From the NCBI GenBank assembly GCA_051294375.1, contig JBJCIZ010000239.1:2741476-2805475 (forward strand): a stretch of 64,000 nt of DNA, read 5' to 3'. Position 1 is the first letter of the stretch. Each line of letters starts with the position of its first letter. The translations under genes and the position numbers were made by a program. Shown piece after piece: positions 39,481 to 50,222 of the stretch. The notes below the pieces were generated by a model. That model was not told the origin of the DNA. It was given only the letters and a program-made list of their open reading frames with translations, and ran no database searches. Origin of the DNA: Paraspadella gotoi (taxonomy: Eukaryota; Chaetognatha).

Positions 39481-42400
39481 TCAAAAGTCGTCCCAGTTCG
39501 CGATGTCCTCCGTATCCCAGCCGCCCCCTTCTTCGACGTCCAGCGTTAAAACGGCCAAACTCAAATGTTTCGGCGCCGCCTCGAATTCCGCAGTCTTGGC
39601 GGCGTTAAGATCCGGCGCCATGTCCGCGAAAAAGTCTATCTCGTCTCGCTTCTCGTCTCTGGCGACGACGTTGATGGCCTTCACGTCGAACTCGGATCCG
39701 AGCGTCGCCGGCGGCGCCGAATGTCGCTTGGACGAAGGCGTCGGATCCGACGGGCGTTCGGCAGGAGAGATCGGCGCCGCCGAAGGTTTTAATTTCATGG
39801 GCGGAATGGAATCTTGAAAAGGGACGGTGTCGTGAGGGATTTCGTTCGAGTCAATTGTCCCGTCCCGATCGGAGTCATCGCGAGATTCGTCTTCCCAGGC
39901 GAATCCCCATTCGTCGTCCCTGTCCTCCGCGACTCCGGACTCTGTCGAGGAAGCCGACGGCGCTCCGTCGCCGCGAGACGAAGACGCCGTTTCCTCTGCC
40001 CAGTCTGACCAGGAAGTTGGCCGCTCCGCAGTCACGGGATGAACGACTCCCGACTTTTCCCGCCCAGTTCGATCGTCGCTCGAATCCTCGACTCGAAATT
40101 CGGGATTTTTTTCCCCAGATTCCGCGTCGAATTTCTCCTCGGCCTCCTCCTCCTCTTCCTCCTCCTCTCTCTCCGGAGTCGATTCATTCTCGTCCTCCAC
40201 GATTCTCTCCATGGATCCCCTAAATATCTTCTCCCTCTCTTTTCCCGCTTCCGGCCCTAGTCTACCCTTCCCGGTATTTTCCGCCACGAGTTTTCTCTGT
40301 CGTCTCCGATCTTCCAACTTTCGCCTCCGCTGCTCCGCCTTCTCTTGATTGAGTCGACGCTTTTCCTCCGCCGAAGATTTTCTCCTCGGGTCGAGGAAGT
40401 GCGGCGTCGTGAGTTTCGGTTCCACCGCCGCCGGGCGCCCGTTTCCGGTCACCCTCTCTTCGTGGACGACGTCTGGACGATACTGGACCGAAGTCCTCTC
40501 GGACTCTTGAATGACCTCGGTGTCGGCGTGCCTTGCGGGCAAGTTGTAACCCCGCGGGGAACCGCGGGAGAATATCCTGCCACGGGGTTTTTCCCCAGGG
40601 TGACCGATAACCGCGTCGCCGCCGAGGATAGGAACCAGGAGGGAAAGGCCACGCAAACTGGCTGCCACGATCTCATCGCTGCAATCCTGCGAGAGAGAAT
40701 CATTGAACGTGACGAATGAGTTTTTTATTTTTAGCAATATGAGTAATAAAGAAGCACCTGCAGACCGAGCAGCATTGCGGGCAAGAAGCTCTCCTCCAGC
40801 ATCTCCTTGGGAACTAGGTGCAGGAATTTGGGTAGAAACCGAAGGATGGAGAGAAAAATGTCGTGGTCTCGGACGAGAACAATTTTGCTCAAGTGCGGAA
40901 CGACCGTCTCGGCGAAGAGATCTTCGGAAAGTAAGCCGGGCAATGAGACGGAGGAGATGGAGGAATGAGTGGGTGAGGTCGAGGGTGAGGATTCGCGGGA
41001 GGACTGACCCGAGGCCGAAGATTCTAAAGAGTGGGAAAGCACATTTTAACTTCGTAACGAAATAATTCATCGGTAATATTACTAAATACTACTAAATAGT
41101 AAATAATACCCCTTTCCATCTTTGGGGTGAGAAGATGAGGAAGGAAATGAAGTTGAGCGGAAGGTTCGACCAAAACGAATCTCCGCAACAGAGGGCGAAC
41201 GAGGCGGAAGGCGATCAGTGAGGGAGACAACGACGTCAAACGAGAGTAAAGGGTGCGAAAAAAGGCCTAGGAGGAAATTCCTAATGACAACTTCTTTTTT
41301 TGGGATTAAATTAATTGGACAATTAAATTAATAAAATTCCCCCAACCTCCTTTTCGTCGGCGCTCTTTAGCGGAAGAGTCTCTAGAAAGCGGAGGACGTC
41401 GCAATAGTTGTTGTTGCGGAAAAAGACGTGTCGATGAAACGAAGAGAGTTTGGGTCGCTTCTTCGGATCCGCGTGCAGCAACTGATTCGAGACGACCTCC
41501 TGGTTGGAGCAACAACGGGGGTCACTGAAGCTGAAGATGGGGTGGGAACGTCGAAAAAACGAACCATGAAGTCTTCTAATCCGCTGGGTGTCGGGTGAGC
41601 GTCGCATTCGTCACGGACGTAACTTAGGAGGGACATCAACAGCTGGCCGAAGGCGAAAGCGTCCCGCGCCTGGCCCGCCCAAGATTCCACAGCGCCGCCA
41701 ACGGGACCTTTCTGCTTCTCTTCCGGCGCCAAGGTTGAAGCGTCGCGTCCAGCGCGGCTGGCGCGGAGCCACTCCCACGTTGCGTCGGCTGAAGCGAATG
41801 GAGAGAAGAGTTAACGCTATCACCGGTTTAAGTCCCACTAGAAACAAACCTCGAGGGAAGAAACCTAACGCCCGATCCTAAGTTTCGGAATGCAAACTGA
41901 CTCAAAGGTTGGGGAAAGTCTCAAGGTTTGGCTCTTTTTCTAAGCCACCTAAATTCGCTTCCCGTATAGCTTGGTCAAACTCAGCTCGTCCCATTGGCTT
42001 GGTTAAGTGCGATGGTGTCGCCTGAGCGCCAGCAGCCGTGAGATGCCTCACTCCCCGGGCATCACACATGTCTCCCCGTTGCCATAACGGCGTCATTTCT
42101 ATTCTATATCAAACGTTACTAATATTTTTCTAGTGGTCTCACCGTATGTCTTTAAATGATCCAAAGCTCCAAGTTTCCAGGACCCGTTTTCGTCGGCGAC
42201 GAACACAGAGGTCATCGTGATGTTGTTATGACAAACCTCGACTCGCTCGTGAAGGAAAATCACGGCCTCCAAAATCGAAAACGCGCCTATGGGATCAGAT
42301 ATGATAATATCATAACTTCATTATCACATTCGTCAACCCATCTTTCTCTACCGGCGACGATCTCGTCCGGCGTCATGGAGTCGATCTGCGCCACGAGCGG

Positions 42401-42733
42401 TTGGACGGGTTCAGTCACGTGAACGATCCTTCCATCGGCCGCAGTGAAGACCCCGTGAAACTTGACGAGGGAGGGGTGACGCAAAACCTTGGCGTGCTTC
42501 ACGGCCGACGGCATGAAGTCTCCCGTCGATGAAGAGAGTCTTCCATCGTCCGGTTGGGCATGGACGAAGAGCGAGACGGGCTTCCGCGTCGACGCATCCT
42601 CGCCGCGATGAAGTTTCCACGGGGGTTGAAAAGACGCGGCGGTGGAGGAGTCGACCGAGTGGAGAGGCTTCAGCGACACCGACTCGCCTATGGTGACGTC
42701 GGTGGTGAGGAGAGAGCTCGACTCGGCGCCCAT
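39481..42733 (-). CDS. SCYL3: SCYL3 (PACE-1)-like pseudokinase, 7 exons, 843 aa
   Basis: Exons in transcript order: 42733-42352, 42286-42143, 41788-41565, 41499-41347, 41266-41110, 41023-40758, 40686-39481. SCYL3 binds ezrin at lamellipodia and the Golgi and shares trafficking and neuronal-survival roles with SCYL1. Seen: a likely myristoylated MGAESSS start, a kinase-like N-lobe lacking the VAIK lysine context (AVKHAKVLRHPSLVKF), VCHNN in place of HRD and KLGAL in place of DFG, so it should be catalytically dead; ARDAFAFGQLLMSLL; PKKRPKLSSFHRHVFFRNN; then HEAT-like repeats (SPSLIAFRLVRPLL, SFLPAMLLGLQ) and a long acidic/basic coiled C-terminus ending VEEGGGWDTEDIANWDDF. The C-terminal exon is 1,206 bp. 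Intron 2 carries a SINE-like element. Confidence 0.88.
41983..42068 (+). mobile_element. Second SINE-like element, in SCYL3 intron 2
   Basis: Shares with the tafazzin intron element a box-A-like start (CCCATTGGCTTGGTTAAG, 41990-42007) and the tail GTGAGATGCC followed by GGGCATCA, again forming an inverted repeat (GATGCC 42042-42047 with GGGCATC 42057-42063). The middle is shorter. It lies on the + strand, opposite to SCYL3. The limits are a guess. Confidence 0.4.
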
Positions 42734-42853
42734 TCCCTGATCGGCTAAAGCGCCGCCCGATCGGCCAAACGACTACTTCATGTAAAAACGTCAAGAATTT
42801 TCTTTCTTTTCCCCCCCTTTTTCTTCTAATTAACACGAGAAACGAAATCAAGA

Positions 42854-43178
42854 TTACTTTTTCTCTTCCAACGGAACGAAATCCGGAGTCTGCTCTTTTG
42901 TTTTTAAGTAAACTCTGCGTCGGTCCCAGTAATTGGCCCAAGTCTTTGAGCAAGAATTTTCGAAGACTTTTCTCAAGGCCGCGCATTCATCTTCCGAATT
43001 GTTGTCCAGGCAAAACCACAACTCGTCTTTCGCCCCAACGCATTTTTCTCTGAAATTCGTGAACAGAAATTCGCCTATCAGCTTCTAAAGTAAACCGATA
43101 ATGATAATGTTCAGAATTAATTTTCAGTTAATTAAATAGATAAACCCACCGTTTGGACTTAAACGACTCCTCGGACAT
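42854..43178 (-). CDS. COA6: COA6 copy A, cytochrome c oxidase assembly factor, 2 exons, 74 aa
   Basis: Exons 43178-43150 and 43049-42854. COA6 is a small intermembrane-space protein that passes or reduces copper sites of COX2 during complex IV assembly. Seen: CX9C as CVGAKDELWFC and CX10C as CAALRKVFENSC, the twin-cysteine helix pair of COA6; the following WANYWDRRRVYLKTKEQ matches the family WIKYFDKRRDYLKFKE block. The short first exon (MSEESFKSK) joins in phase 2. Copy B, 1.9 kb upstream on the same strand, has the same intron phase. The sequence TTATTTTAG ends six bases before the ATG and looks like a splice acceptor. Confidence 0.9.
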
Positions 43179-43183
43179 GATTC

Positions 43184-43199
43184 ACTAAAATAAATGAAC
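43184..43199 (-). promoter_or_regulatory. 3'-splice-site-like block directly before COA6 copy A
   Basis: On the - strand: TTCATTTATTTTAG, then six bases, then the ATG at 43178. CPPED1 ends only 160 bp upstream, so a separate upstream leader exon has little room. Confidence 0.45.
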
Positions 43200-43337
43200 A
43201 TTTTCATAGTTCACTTATTATATTTTCACCAATCGAGCAACACCAGGAAAATGTAATCACAGAAGATTCGAGCAACTACTGCTCTACTCATGACGAACGA
43301 TAAAAAACAATAAATAAAACGCAGAAACTAATGTTCA

Positions 43338-44739
43338 TTAAAGCTCCACTTTGGCCGGAATGTCCGGAATATCAAAGTATTTATGTTCCACGAAATTCTC
43401 GTAAACTTTAACGATTCTGACACCGGGTTTTCCGGCCCAGACTCGACCAATAGCTGAGGTGACCACAATCTCCATCTTCCCTGCGAAGGCCGTCCCTCCG
43501 GCGTTTTGGTGGAAGTGACCGCAAAAGACCCGACGGACTCCGGCATCGTAGAGCTTCTTGAGCAGAGAGCGTCGCGCCTCCAGGCCGAGATTGTACCAAG
43601 CCTCTTCCTCGTCCTCGGAAGATTTGAAGGGCGGAATGTGAAGGAAGACGACGATTTGCTTGGGAGAGGCGACGCCGCCAGCAGTCAGAACTCCATCGAG
43701 CCAAGCGTCCTGCGCCGCAGCGAGTTCTGTCCGAAGAAAGGGAAAACTTGTTTTTAAAAGTTCGTTATAAATACACGATGCGCTAATTTTAACACTATTT
43801 TTTTGGCGAGCAAACGCCGCGGTCTTCTGAAAAAAAAAAAAATAATTATAACTCGCCTCGAACGTCCACCGGATTTTTGTAATACTGGGAATTGAGGACG
43901 ACGAACTTGGTTCCTCCAGCCCAAAAGACGAAGTAGTCATCGCCGAAGGCTCCTCGATAGGTGGCGATGGTGGCGTTGGTGGGCCGGTTGCCGATGTCGT
44001 GGTTACCGCAAACGCAAATGGCGGGGATATCCGGGTGAAGACGCTGGAGCACCGTCTTAAAATCGCGCGACTGTCGGTGGAAACGGTCTGGGTATCGACC
44101 AGGGTAAGCGTTGACTAGATCTCCGCAGATAATAAAGAATTTGGGTTTGGGTCGCATTGCATTCAAGTGGGTCACGACCGCGTCGAGTCGGCGAAGCTCC
44201 TCCTCCCAGGCTGTAACGGGGGAAAGAGGGATAACGGGAATAACGGATCGACTTTTGGCGCGTTTCTACCGGAGACTCACATGGATTGGCGACGTTATTC
44301 ATCTCATCGATGAGTCCCAACTGTGAATCGGCGCCGTGAACAAAAAAGAAGGGCTCGGTCCAGTTTCCCTCCTCCGCAACGGTTAGTCCTGGGATGGAGC
44401 GGTTGCTCGCCTTCCACCTCAAGGGGACGTCGTTGTCGTCGTTCCTACGTTGAGTTCGATGAGCGAGACGTTGAGATTCATCCTCGGTTGAGATTTCGCT
44501 ACCCCTTTTCAATCGCGATTCGTAGTCATTGAATTCGATTGACTATTGACGCTAACTCACTCTCTCACTTACCCATTGTATAAGAGAAGCAGTAAGATTC
44601 CAGCGACGACGAGGATCCCGATCAAAGCCGCAAGGACGAGCCGAGCGAACCTCGGCACCCGCCGGTTGGAGCCCGGCCGGACGGTCTTGGCGATGAGACT
44701 TGGCTCCGACGAGTCTTCGAAATCTCGCAAACGTCTCAT
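43338..44739 (-). CDS. CPPED1: CPPED1-like metallophosphatase with an N-terminal membrane anchor, 4 exons, about 365 aa
   Basis: Exons in transcript order: 44739-44573, 44444-44281, 44210-43853, 43746-43338 (junction of exons 3 and 4 uncertain; chosen for phase and length). CPPED1 is a calcineurin-like Ser/Thr phosphatase reported to act on AKT1. Seen: FVHGADSQLGLIDE, PKFFIICGDLVNAYPG, ICVCGNHDIGN, DDYFVFWAGG, VLNSQYYKNP, VVFLHIPPF and VRRVFCGHFHQNAGGT, all lined up with human CPPED1, with the metal ligands present. Unlike the cytosolic human protein, exon 1 encodes a basic stretch and one strong hydrophobic segment (LVLAALIGILVVAGILLLLY, about residues 30-50), predicting a type II membrane protein with the phosphatase outside the cytosol. 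It lies between two COA6 genes. Confidence 0.85.
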
Positions 44740-44940
44740 TTCAAAAATTTATTTCTGAGTTTCTATTTTAATAGTTATTTTTTTTCTATGACTTCCTCCT
44801 TTGTTGAAAACTAATCGCGAGATATAAACGAGATTCGAATTCTACAACTAATCAAATCTTTCCATTTGTTTTTCTCGGCGACCCGCATCCATTCCCGCCC
44901 GCGTCGGTATCAGAAGCCGACAATGTCGGACCGACAGTCG

Positions 44941-45270
44941 TCACGTTTTCGAGAAGGAAGAATCTTTGTCTGAAAAGGTGAATTCTGTCCCGGCTTTAAA
45001 CTTCATGAACTCCCTCTGTCGGTCAAAGTGGCGGACCCAAGTTTTTTTGCAGGATTCTTCGAAAGTTCGTCTTTGTTTTTGGCAGTCTTCGTCCGTCCCG
45101 TGATCCGTTAAGCAAGACCAGTAGGCATCCTTCGCCACCCAACACGCTTCCCTGGATTAATAAAATCGACGAAGACGCAACCTCCCTCTGCTTGCTTCAA
45201 TTTTATATGAAGTCAAAGAGGCTCACCTTTGAGCTTTAGTCGGTGGCAACGCCGACGGGGAATTTTCCAT
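44941..45270 (-). CDS. COA6: COA6 copy B, cytochrome c oxidase assembly factor paralogue, 2 exons, 84 aa
   Basis: Exons 45270-45227 and 45151-44941. Seen: CX9C as CWVAKDAYWSC and CX10C as CQKQRRTFEESC, then VRHFDRQREFMKFKAG. The CW..DAYWSC pattern and KFKAG are closer to human COA6 than copy A is. Same two-exon layout and phase-2 intron as copy A, so the two arose by local duplication, now well diverged, with CPPED1 between them. The C-terminal tail is serine-rich. Which copy keeps the ancestral function cannot be told from the sequence alone. Confidence 0.9.
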
Positions 45271-46723
45271 CGTCAAATTTACACACGATTTTCCTCATTG
45301 ATAATAGGTTTAGTTTTAAATTCTCTCATCCAATTATCAAACTCATTTTTTTTAATATCTGGTAAAAAAAGAATAAATACATTAATGCCAGATAATTGGG
45401 GAACTTTACTAAATGAAGCTTTTTGTTTTGTAAGATAAAACCATAATCATGATGTTACACAAAACTTACAAAATATACAGAAACAAAGCTATAACTTAAA
45501 AAAATCATGTTTGTAACGTTTGTACAAAGACATTAAAAATTCAATTAGTTCCCAACAGCCAATATATTAACTATAACAAAAGAAATCTTAACCTACTCTA
45601 GTGCTTACTCTAAACCCAAGCTCAGAGTCAGTTGATCAAATAGTAATAGCCAAACGTGATATACATATTTAATAAAACGAAAAATAAATACGTTTAGCTT
45701 AAATTTTATATCTTTACAAATGATGCCTGATAACAAATTCAAACATTAATTATGATTTCTTACCCTACTAGGAACTAGTTAAATCAAGATTTATTTTTCG
45801 CAGCACTTCATTTCTTTAATTATTGCTTCTGTTCATTACTTAACTAATTAGAGCAAATTTCGTCTGCAAAAAAAAAATTACTAATCGTTATCTTAGGTCT
45901 CAACCAACTCTTTGAAATCACAGGTCATGAAAAATGTATATTTCATGATAATTAACCCACACACCCCCGAACAATTTTTAACAAACAATATCGGAACTGC
46001 ACGCGATAATTTAGCTAATCAGATAAGACATGATAATTCTTATAATATTTTAAGTCCTCTTTTTACTAAAAAAAATTCTTAAAAAAACTGATGAATAAAT
46101 ATTTTTTTAAATATTTTAAGAAAAAAAATTTAAGAAAAAAGCTCAATACAATGTCTAACTTAATATTTTAGGATATTTTAAATAATAACCAGACCAAATA
46201 ATGAGAGGAGACCGATAGGCCTTCAAAGCGAATCTTTAATTCTGAATGGAATTATGATTCTTATCGAACCCCCCCCCCCGGTGTCTCGCCTTTTGGAGAG
46301 ACAAAAGGCTAATGTGGGGGGGGTTTCGTATAAAGAATTATAGAGTCCGGTCAGCAGTTAGCAGATCCGACTAAAAAAAGAAAACGATTGTCGTGAGAAT
46401 TTAACTAGTAAGTAATTAAAGATCGTAGTATACGGAGTATGACGATGAATGATTTTAATAATGAATGACGTGACAGCTTAGGTTCGGTTCTCAAATTATA
46501 CTGGGATGACATAATCAATATGAACGTGGCCGGGGTGCGGAACATTAAATGATTTACTTTGTTATTGATCGATAGAGCAAAAGAAAAAGCCGCTGACTTA
46601 ATTGGGCTTCTATGTACAAACAGGGTGCCAAAGGCCGAGGAACGACGGGGTGATTGGGGTTCCTTGGGGGGGGGGTGAGGGATATGAGGCTGTGTGACGG
46701 GGGTGAATATAAGGAAAATACTC
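45271..46723. other. Gene-free AT-rich stretch with a strong hairpin
   Basis: About 1.45 kb with no supportable exon. The notable content is the C-tract/G-tract hairpin at 46250-46343. Short G-runs at 46665-46673 lie past the stop of the serine-rich exons. Confidence 0.6.
46250..46343. repeat. C-tract/G-tract hairpin with an internal possible pseudoknot
   Basis: Left arm ATTATGATTCTTATCGAA plus 11 C (to 46279) pairs with 8 G (46316-46323) plus TTTCGTATAAAGAATTAT. Inside, GTCTC (46283-46287) can pair with GAGAC, and the GCCTTTT between them with AAAAGGC beyond, which are interleaved and so compatible with an H-type pseudoknot. No coding frame crosses it. Confidence 0.75.
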
Positions 46724-47186
46724 TTAAGAACTATATTTGCTCATTTTGTTTTGAGGTTGATCTGAGAAGCTGCTTGAAGTCGAGTCCGATGAGCTGTCAA
46801 CGACGAAAAAAACCGTATTCATTATTCATACGACACGAAATGAAGAAGAAGAGAAAAAGTGAAGCCAAAGGCTGACGACGTTTCACCTCTGATGTCGACG
46901 GCCGGGGGAAGGTCTTTCCATCAGCGACGAGGAATAGGAATGAGATCGTTGGAGGATGTCCCGCGAACGAGGGCTCTGCCCCAACATCGATTATTATTTC
47001 TCTATAATAACTTTTTATTTATCGATATAAATTGTGACTAAATCCTCCCGAGACAAATTTTTTGACGAATCCTAACCTCTTTTCGATCGGTGGAATTTCT
47101 GTTGTCGTGATTTCGAAGGTTGACTTCACTACCACTGGAGCTGGCGGTGCTAGTATTGCTGCTACTACTCTGAGGCCCCGAGTCCA
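46724..47186 (-). CDS. Three serine/arginine-rich 3'-terminal exons, parent gene uncertain (possibly the PCIF1 tail)
   Basis: Exons in transcript order: 47186 (or 47169) to 47077, 46975-46887, 46793-46724. Phases agree (0, then 2) and the joined frame ends at a TAA. It reads SSSSNTSTASSSGSEVNLR in exon one, SPRSRDILQRSHSYSSSLME in exon two and DSTSSSFSDQPQNKMSKYSS in the last. No family is recognised. The composition resembles the Ser-rich tail of vertebrate PCIF1, and the nearest upstream gene on this strand is PCIF1, whose exon 12 ends in phase 0 and could join the 47169 acceptor, but that needs a 3.5-kb intron. A separate short gene is the alternative. Confidence 0.45.
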
Positions 47187-48925
47187 CTGATAAAAAATTA
47201 AGACAAGTTGATTGCTATGAAAAAATAATGAACTATATTCTTTTAAAAAAAAAAGATTAATCTATCATTATTATATTTTAATCCAAGTAAAATATAAAAT
47301 GCAAAAATTTGTTAATAAGCTAACGATTCAGTTTTCTCATCAGTAGACCCAAAAGTTAGTAAATACAGACATCGAGTTTCATAAAAAATCGTTTGCACAC
47401 TGAATCAGACGTAATATAAATAATTTTCGTATAAAAATGATTTTAAGTTTATATGCATCGAACAAGACGATCCCCGAGTATCGAATACGTCATTCGATAT
47501 CTTTTTAATGTTAAAGGACCGGTCAGTCCCCGGTCAAAGCCAAGAACAAAAGTACTAGGCGAACCTCGGGCTGGATATTCCGCGAATTTTTCATATAAAA
47601 GATGCACTCTTTTTCTCCTGTGGAAAATTCTGACGATGACGTTTAGTTGTCTTCTTTAATAACATATGTATTATTAATATCTTTTTCTATGTTCTTATTA
47701 ATAATTTATAATGCTTAATAATTTTTAAGTTTTTAGTAGCTGCATGTTGGTGATTTTTAATAGTTTTTGTTTTTTAAGTGAAACAGTTTTAGAAATTAAA
47801 TCGTATTTGTTTGCCGTTTTGCTGTACTGAAATCAGTCTGAACATACTTTATAAAGGCTCAGAAATTAATATAAAATATGATTCTTATATAGTCAAATGA
47901 TACTAATAACACATAAATTATAATAATACTTTAATATAGAGATGAAATTTTTCCTTACTCAAGACAATATTTATACGAAAAACATAAATGCTTGTTAAAC
48001 GGATATGATTATGATTACAATTTTTACCCCTTCTTCTTATAACTATTATTATATTATAAGAAGTCATTTTCCTATGTACTATAGTGTTTCATTTTTAGTA
48101 TACTATTATTAGGGCTTATAATTAAGGATGAATGAGGGTAATTTGAGATCTCGCGTAGTCAATTACTTTTTTTCAATTACTAAAAATATCTATTCGTCGG
48201 TATTTGTTTTCTTATTTTTAGTCATTGTGATTGATTTTAGTTTCATTTTGTTGTTGATTTTAGATGACGACAAGATTGTCCATAATAACTTATGGTCTTT
48301 AAGTGACCGTTAAACAATAACCGACATGAAGTGCATTTTAGGCATAAATAAATAGACAATTTTTGAGACTATAACTTTGTTACCTTCATCAGTTGTTGTT
48401 AAACAATTAAAATGTTATCATATGATCAGTATTTGTTTTACATCTCATAATTTGTTCTCTACTCTTTTCAATTTGGTCCTGGATCTTGAAGAATTAAACA
48501 AAGCAACGTCTCATACTACTTTTATTTACAGACAATAGGTTTCGATTAATTTTATAATTAATGATTTGATTTAAAAAACTTATAAACAAAAGCATTCTTT
48601 AAAATCTGGAAGTTAAGTTTTCCCTCTCAAAGTTCTCTGTTTTCTTTTATAAATGAAAGTAGTTTTTTGATTTATGATCAGAAAATTTAAACAAATTAAT
48701 AGAGACAGTTATTTATACCATATCAAAAAAATGAGTCCCGGTTCATGTTGCTCAAACATAAAAAGGATCCAATCGTCCAATCTATGTATTTGCTATTCAA
48801 TTTAGTAATATTTATTAGATCGTATTTAATTTTCTTCCTGATCATTCAAACATAATATACTTAAATCATTGATTATGATATTGAATGGATCCTTTTCACT
48901 TATCTATATGTATATACGGTGGTAG

Positions 48926-49070
48926 TCAGGATTGTGCCCACGTATTATTGGCCCATAAAATTGCGCCCCTAGGATTGCACCCATGTAGCATTGGCCCACA
49001 TACAATTGCACCCATAGTATTCCGCCCACGTATTCCACGTATTCCCACGCTATTCCTACGTCGGGTACAA
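48926..49070. repeat. Degenerate minisatellite, units about 14-20 bp
   Basis: Recurring ATTGTGCCCACGTA, TTGGCCCATAAAA, TTGCGCCCCTAGGA, TTGCACCCATGTAGCA, TTGGCCCACATACA, TTGCACCCATAGTA, TTCCGCCCACGTATT. The core TTG-GCCCA alternates as (G/C)(G/A)CCCA. It is GC-richer than its flanks. Confidence 0.75.
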
Positions 49071-49820
49071 TCCTAATTGAACCTAGTTGACTAAAAATTA
49101 CTTTAAAAAATATAGAAAAATATTCATTAATAATTTTAAATATTTCTTTGCAGTATTTTTAAATAATTTTTTTATTAATTATTATTATTAAATTATATTA
49201 ATTTTAATATTAGTATTATTATTTTTTTTAAATTTTACTTTTATTAGTTATTTTAATCTTTGTTATCAAGTTTTTCCATATTTACCTATTTATTAAAGCA
49301 CGTATAATAGTAACTTAAACGAATGAATTATACAATTTATAATACTAATTTATATTATATTATATGTAATAAGGAACTTAAACAAGCAAAATATTAATAT
49401 TTTATTTTATGCAAAAATCTCTTCGAATTCCTCATTTTGGTAGAAAAGAAGCATTCAAGATCTCATTTAATTGCTATTTTGTCTTATTTATATTAGTTAT
49501 AAATACTATAAATTATTTATATTTATAAAATATATATTCTAAAAACTATAATATTCAATTATTTATATATATACAATAATAAAACGTTTAAAATTACGCG
49601 AATAAGAGCGTCATCGTTATCGTGACAAATTCGATCGTAGTGAGCTAATTTGCATAATTTAGGAGCCAGATAAAAATCGACCGGGATCTCTCATGTTGAG
49701 AATTTCAAATCGAATAAAAGTGTTTTAAATTAAAGTATATATATGTGTGATCACTTGTGTGAACGTTTTTGAAAATCTGAATCCATCTTGATACACTATC
49801 TCATCCGCATTTTGCAAAGG

Positions 49821-49822
<2 letters not shown>

Positions 49823-49856
<34 letters not shown>
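49823..49856. repeat. (GA)n microsatellite
   Basis: Uninterrupted run of about 16 GA units, followed by purine-rich sequence to about 49960. Confidence 0.9.
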
Positions 49857-49857
<1 letters not shown>

Positions 49858-50040
49858 CTATAAAACAAAAAAGGAAGAGAGAGAAACTTGAGAAAAGCAA
49901 GGCGACCAAGAAGAGAAACCAAATGAAGAAGAGAAACGAAAAGGCCAGGCTCGCGTGCTCGGGCCTACACAATCCCCGATTCTCGTCAGATTCGAAAAAA
50001 ACTTGAAATCGAATTGCGCAATACGCGAGGGGCGGAGAGG

Positions 50041-50073
50041 TATAAAAAGGAGAGGACTCCTCCCTGACTCAGT
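50041..50073 (+). promoter_or_regulatory. TATA box plus initiator, + strand
   Basis: TATAAAAAGG at 50041-50050 and an initiator-like TCAGTC with its A at 50071, a 30-bp spacing typical of a Pol II core promoter. Followed by a 5' leader, ATG 50128 and a 17-codon ORF ending TAA (MGLRSNRWHWSLRKKHS). Confidence 0.45.
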
Positions 50074-50200
50074 CCTTCCCGACGGCAGCCACTCGTTTTT
50101 TTGACTTTTTCCTCTTTCTCCGCGAAAATGGGGCTGAGGTCGAATCGGTGGCATTGGTCGCTTCGAAAGAAACACTCATAACCGCTTACTTCGTCTCTAG

Positions 50201-50222
50201 GCCGACTTTCAAGTCGGCCTGA
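50201..50222 (+). terminator. Perfect hairpin followed by T-runs
   Basis: GGCCGACTT and AAGTCGGCC form a perfect inverted repeat with two bases between (a 7-8 bp stem once a loop is allowed), followed by TGATTC and runs of T. It lies about 130 bp past the initiator. It may mark the 3' end of a short RNA; it does not match the histone stem-loop consensus. Confidence 0.4.

Noticed and set aside
41902-42096. 64-codon - strand frame inside SCYL3 intron 2
   Set aside because: It falls in the SINE-like element; the neighbouring exons join in phase without it.
48885-49076. 63-codon + strand frame across the minisatellite
   Set aside because: The frame is produced by the repeat units; no domain, splice site or codon bias supports it.
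50201-50222. Histone-type 3' stem-loop
   Set aside because: The stem sequence and loop do not fit the GGCTCTTTTCAGAGCC pattern and no histone frame is upstream.
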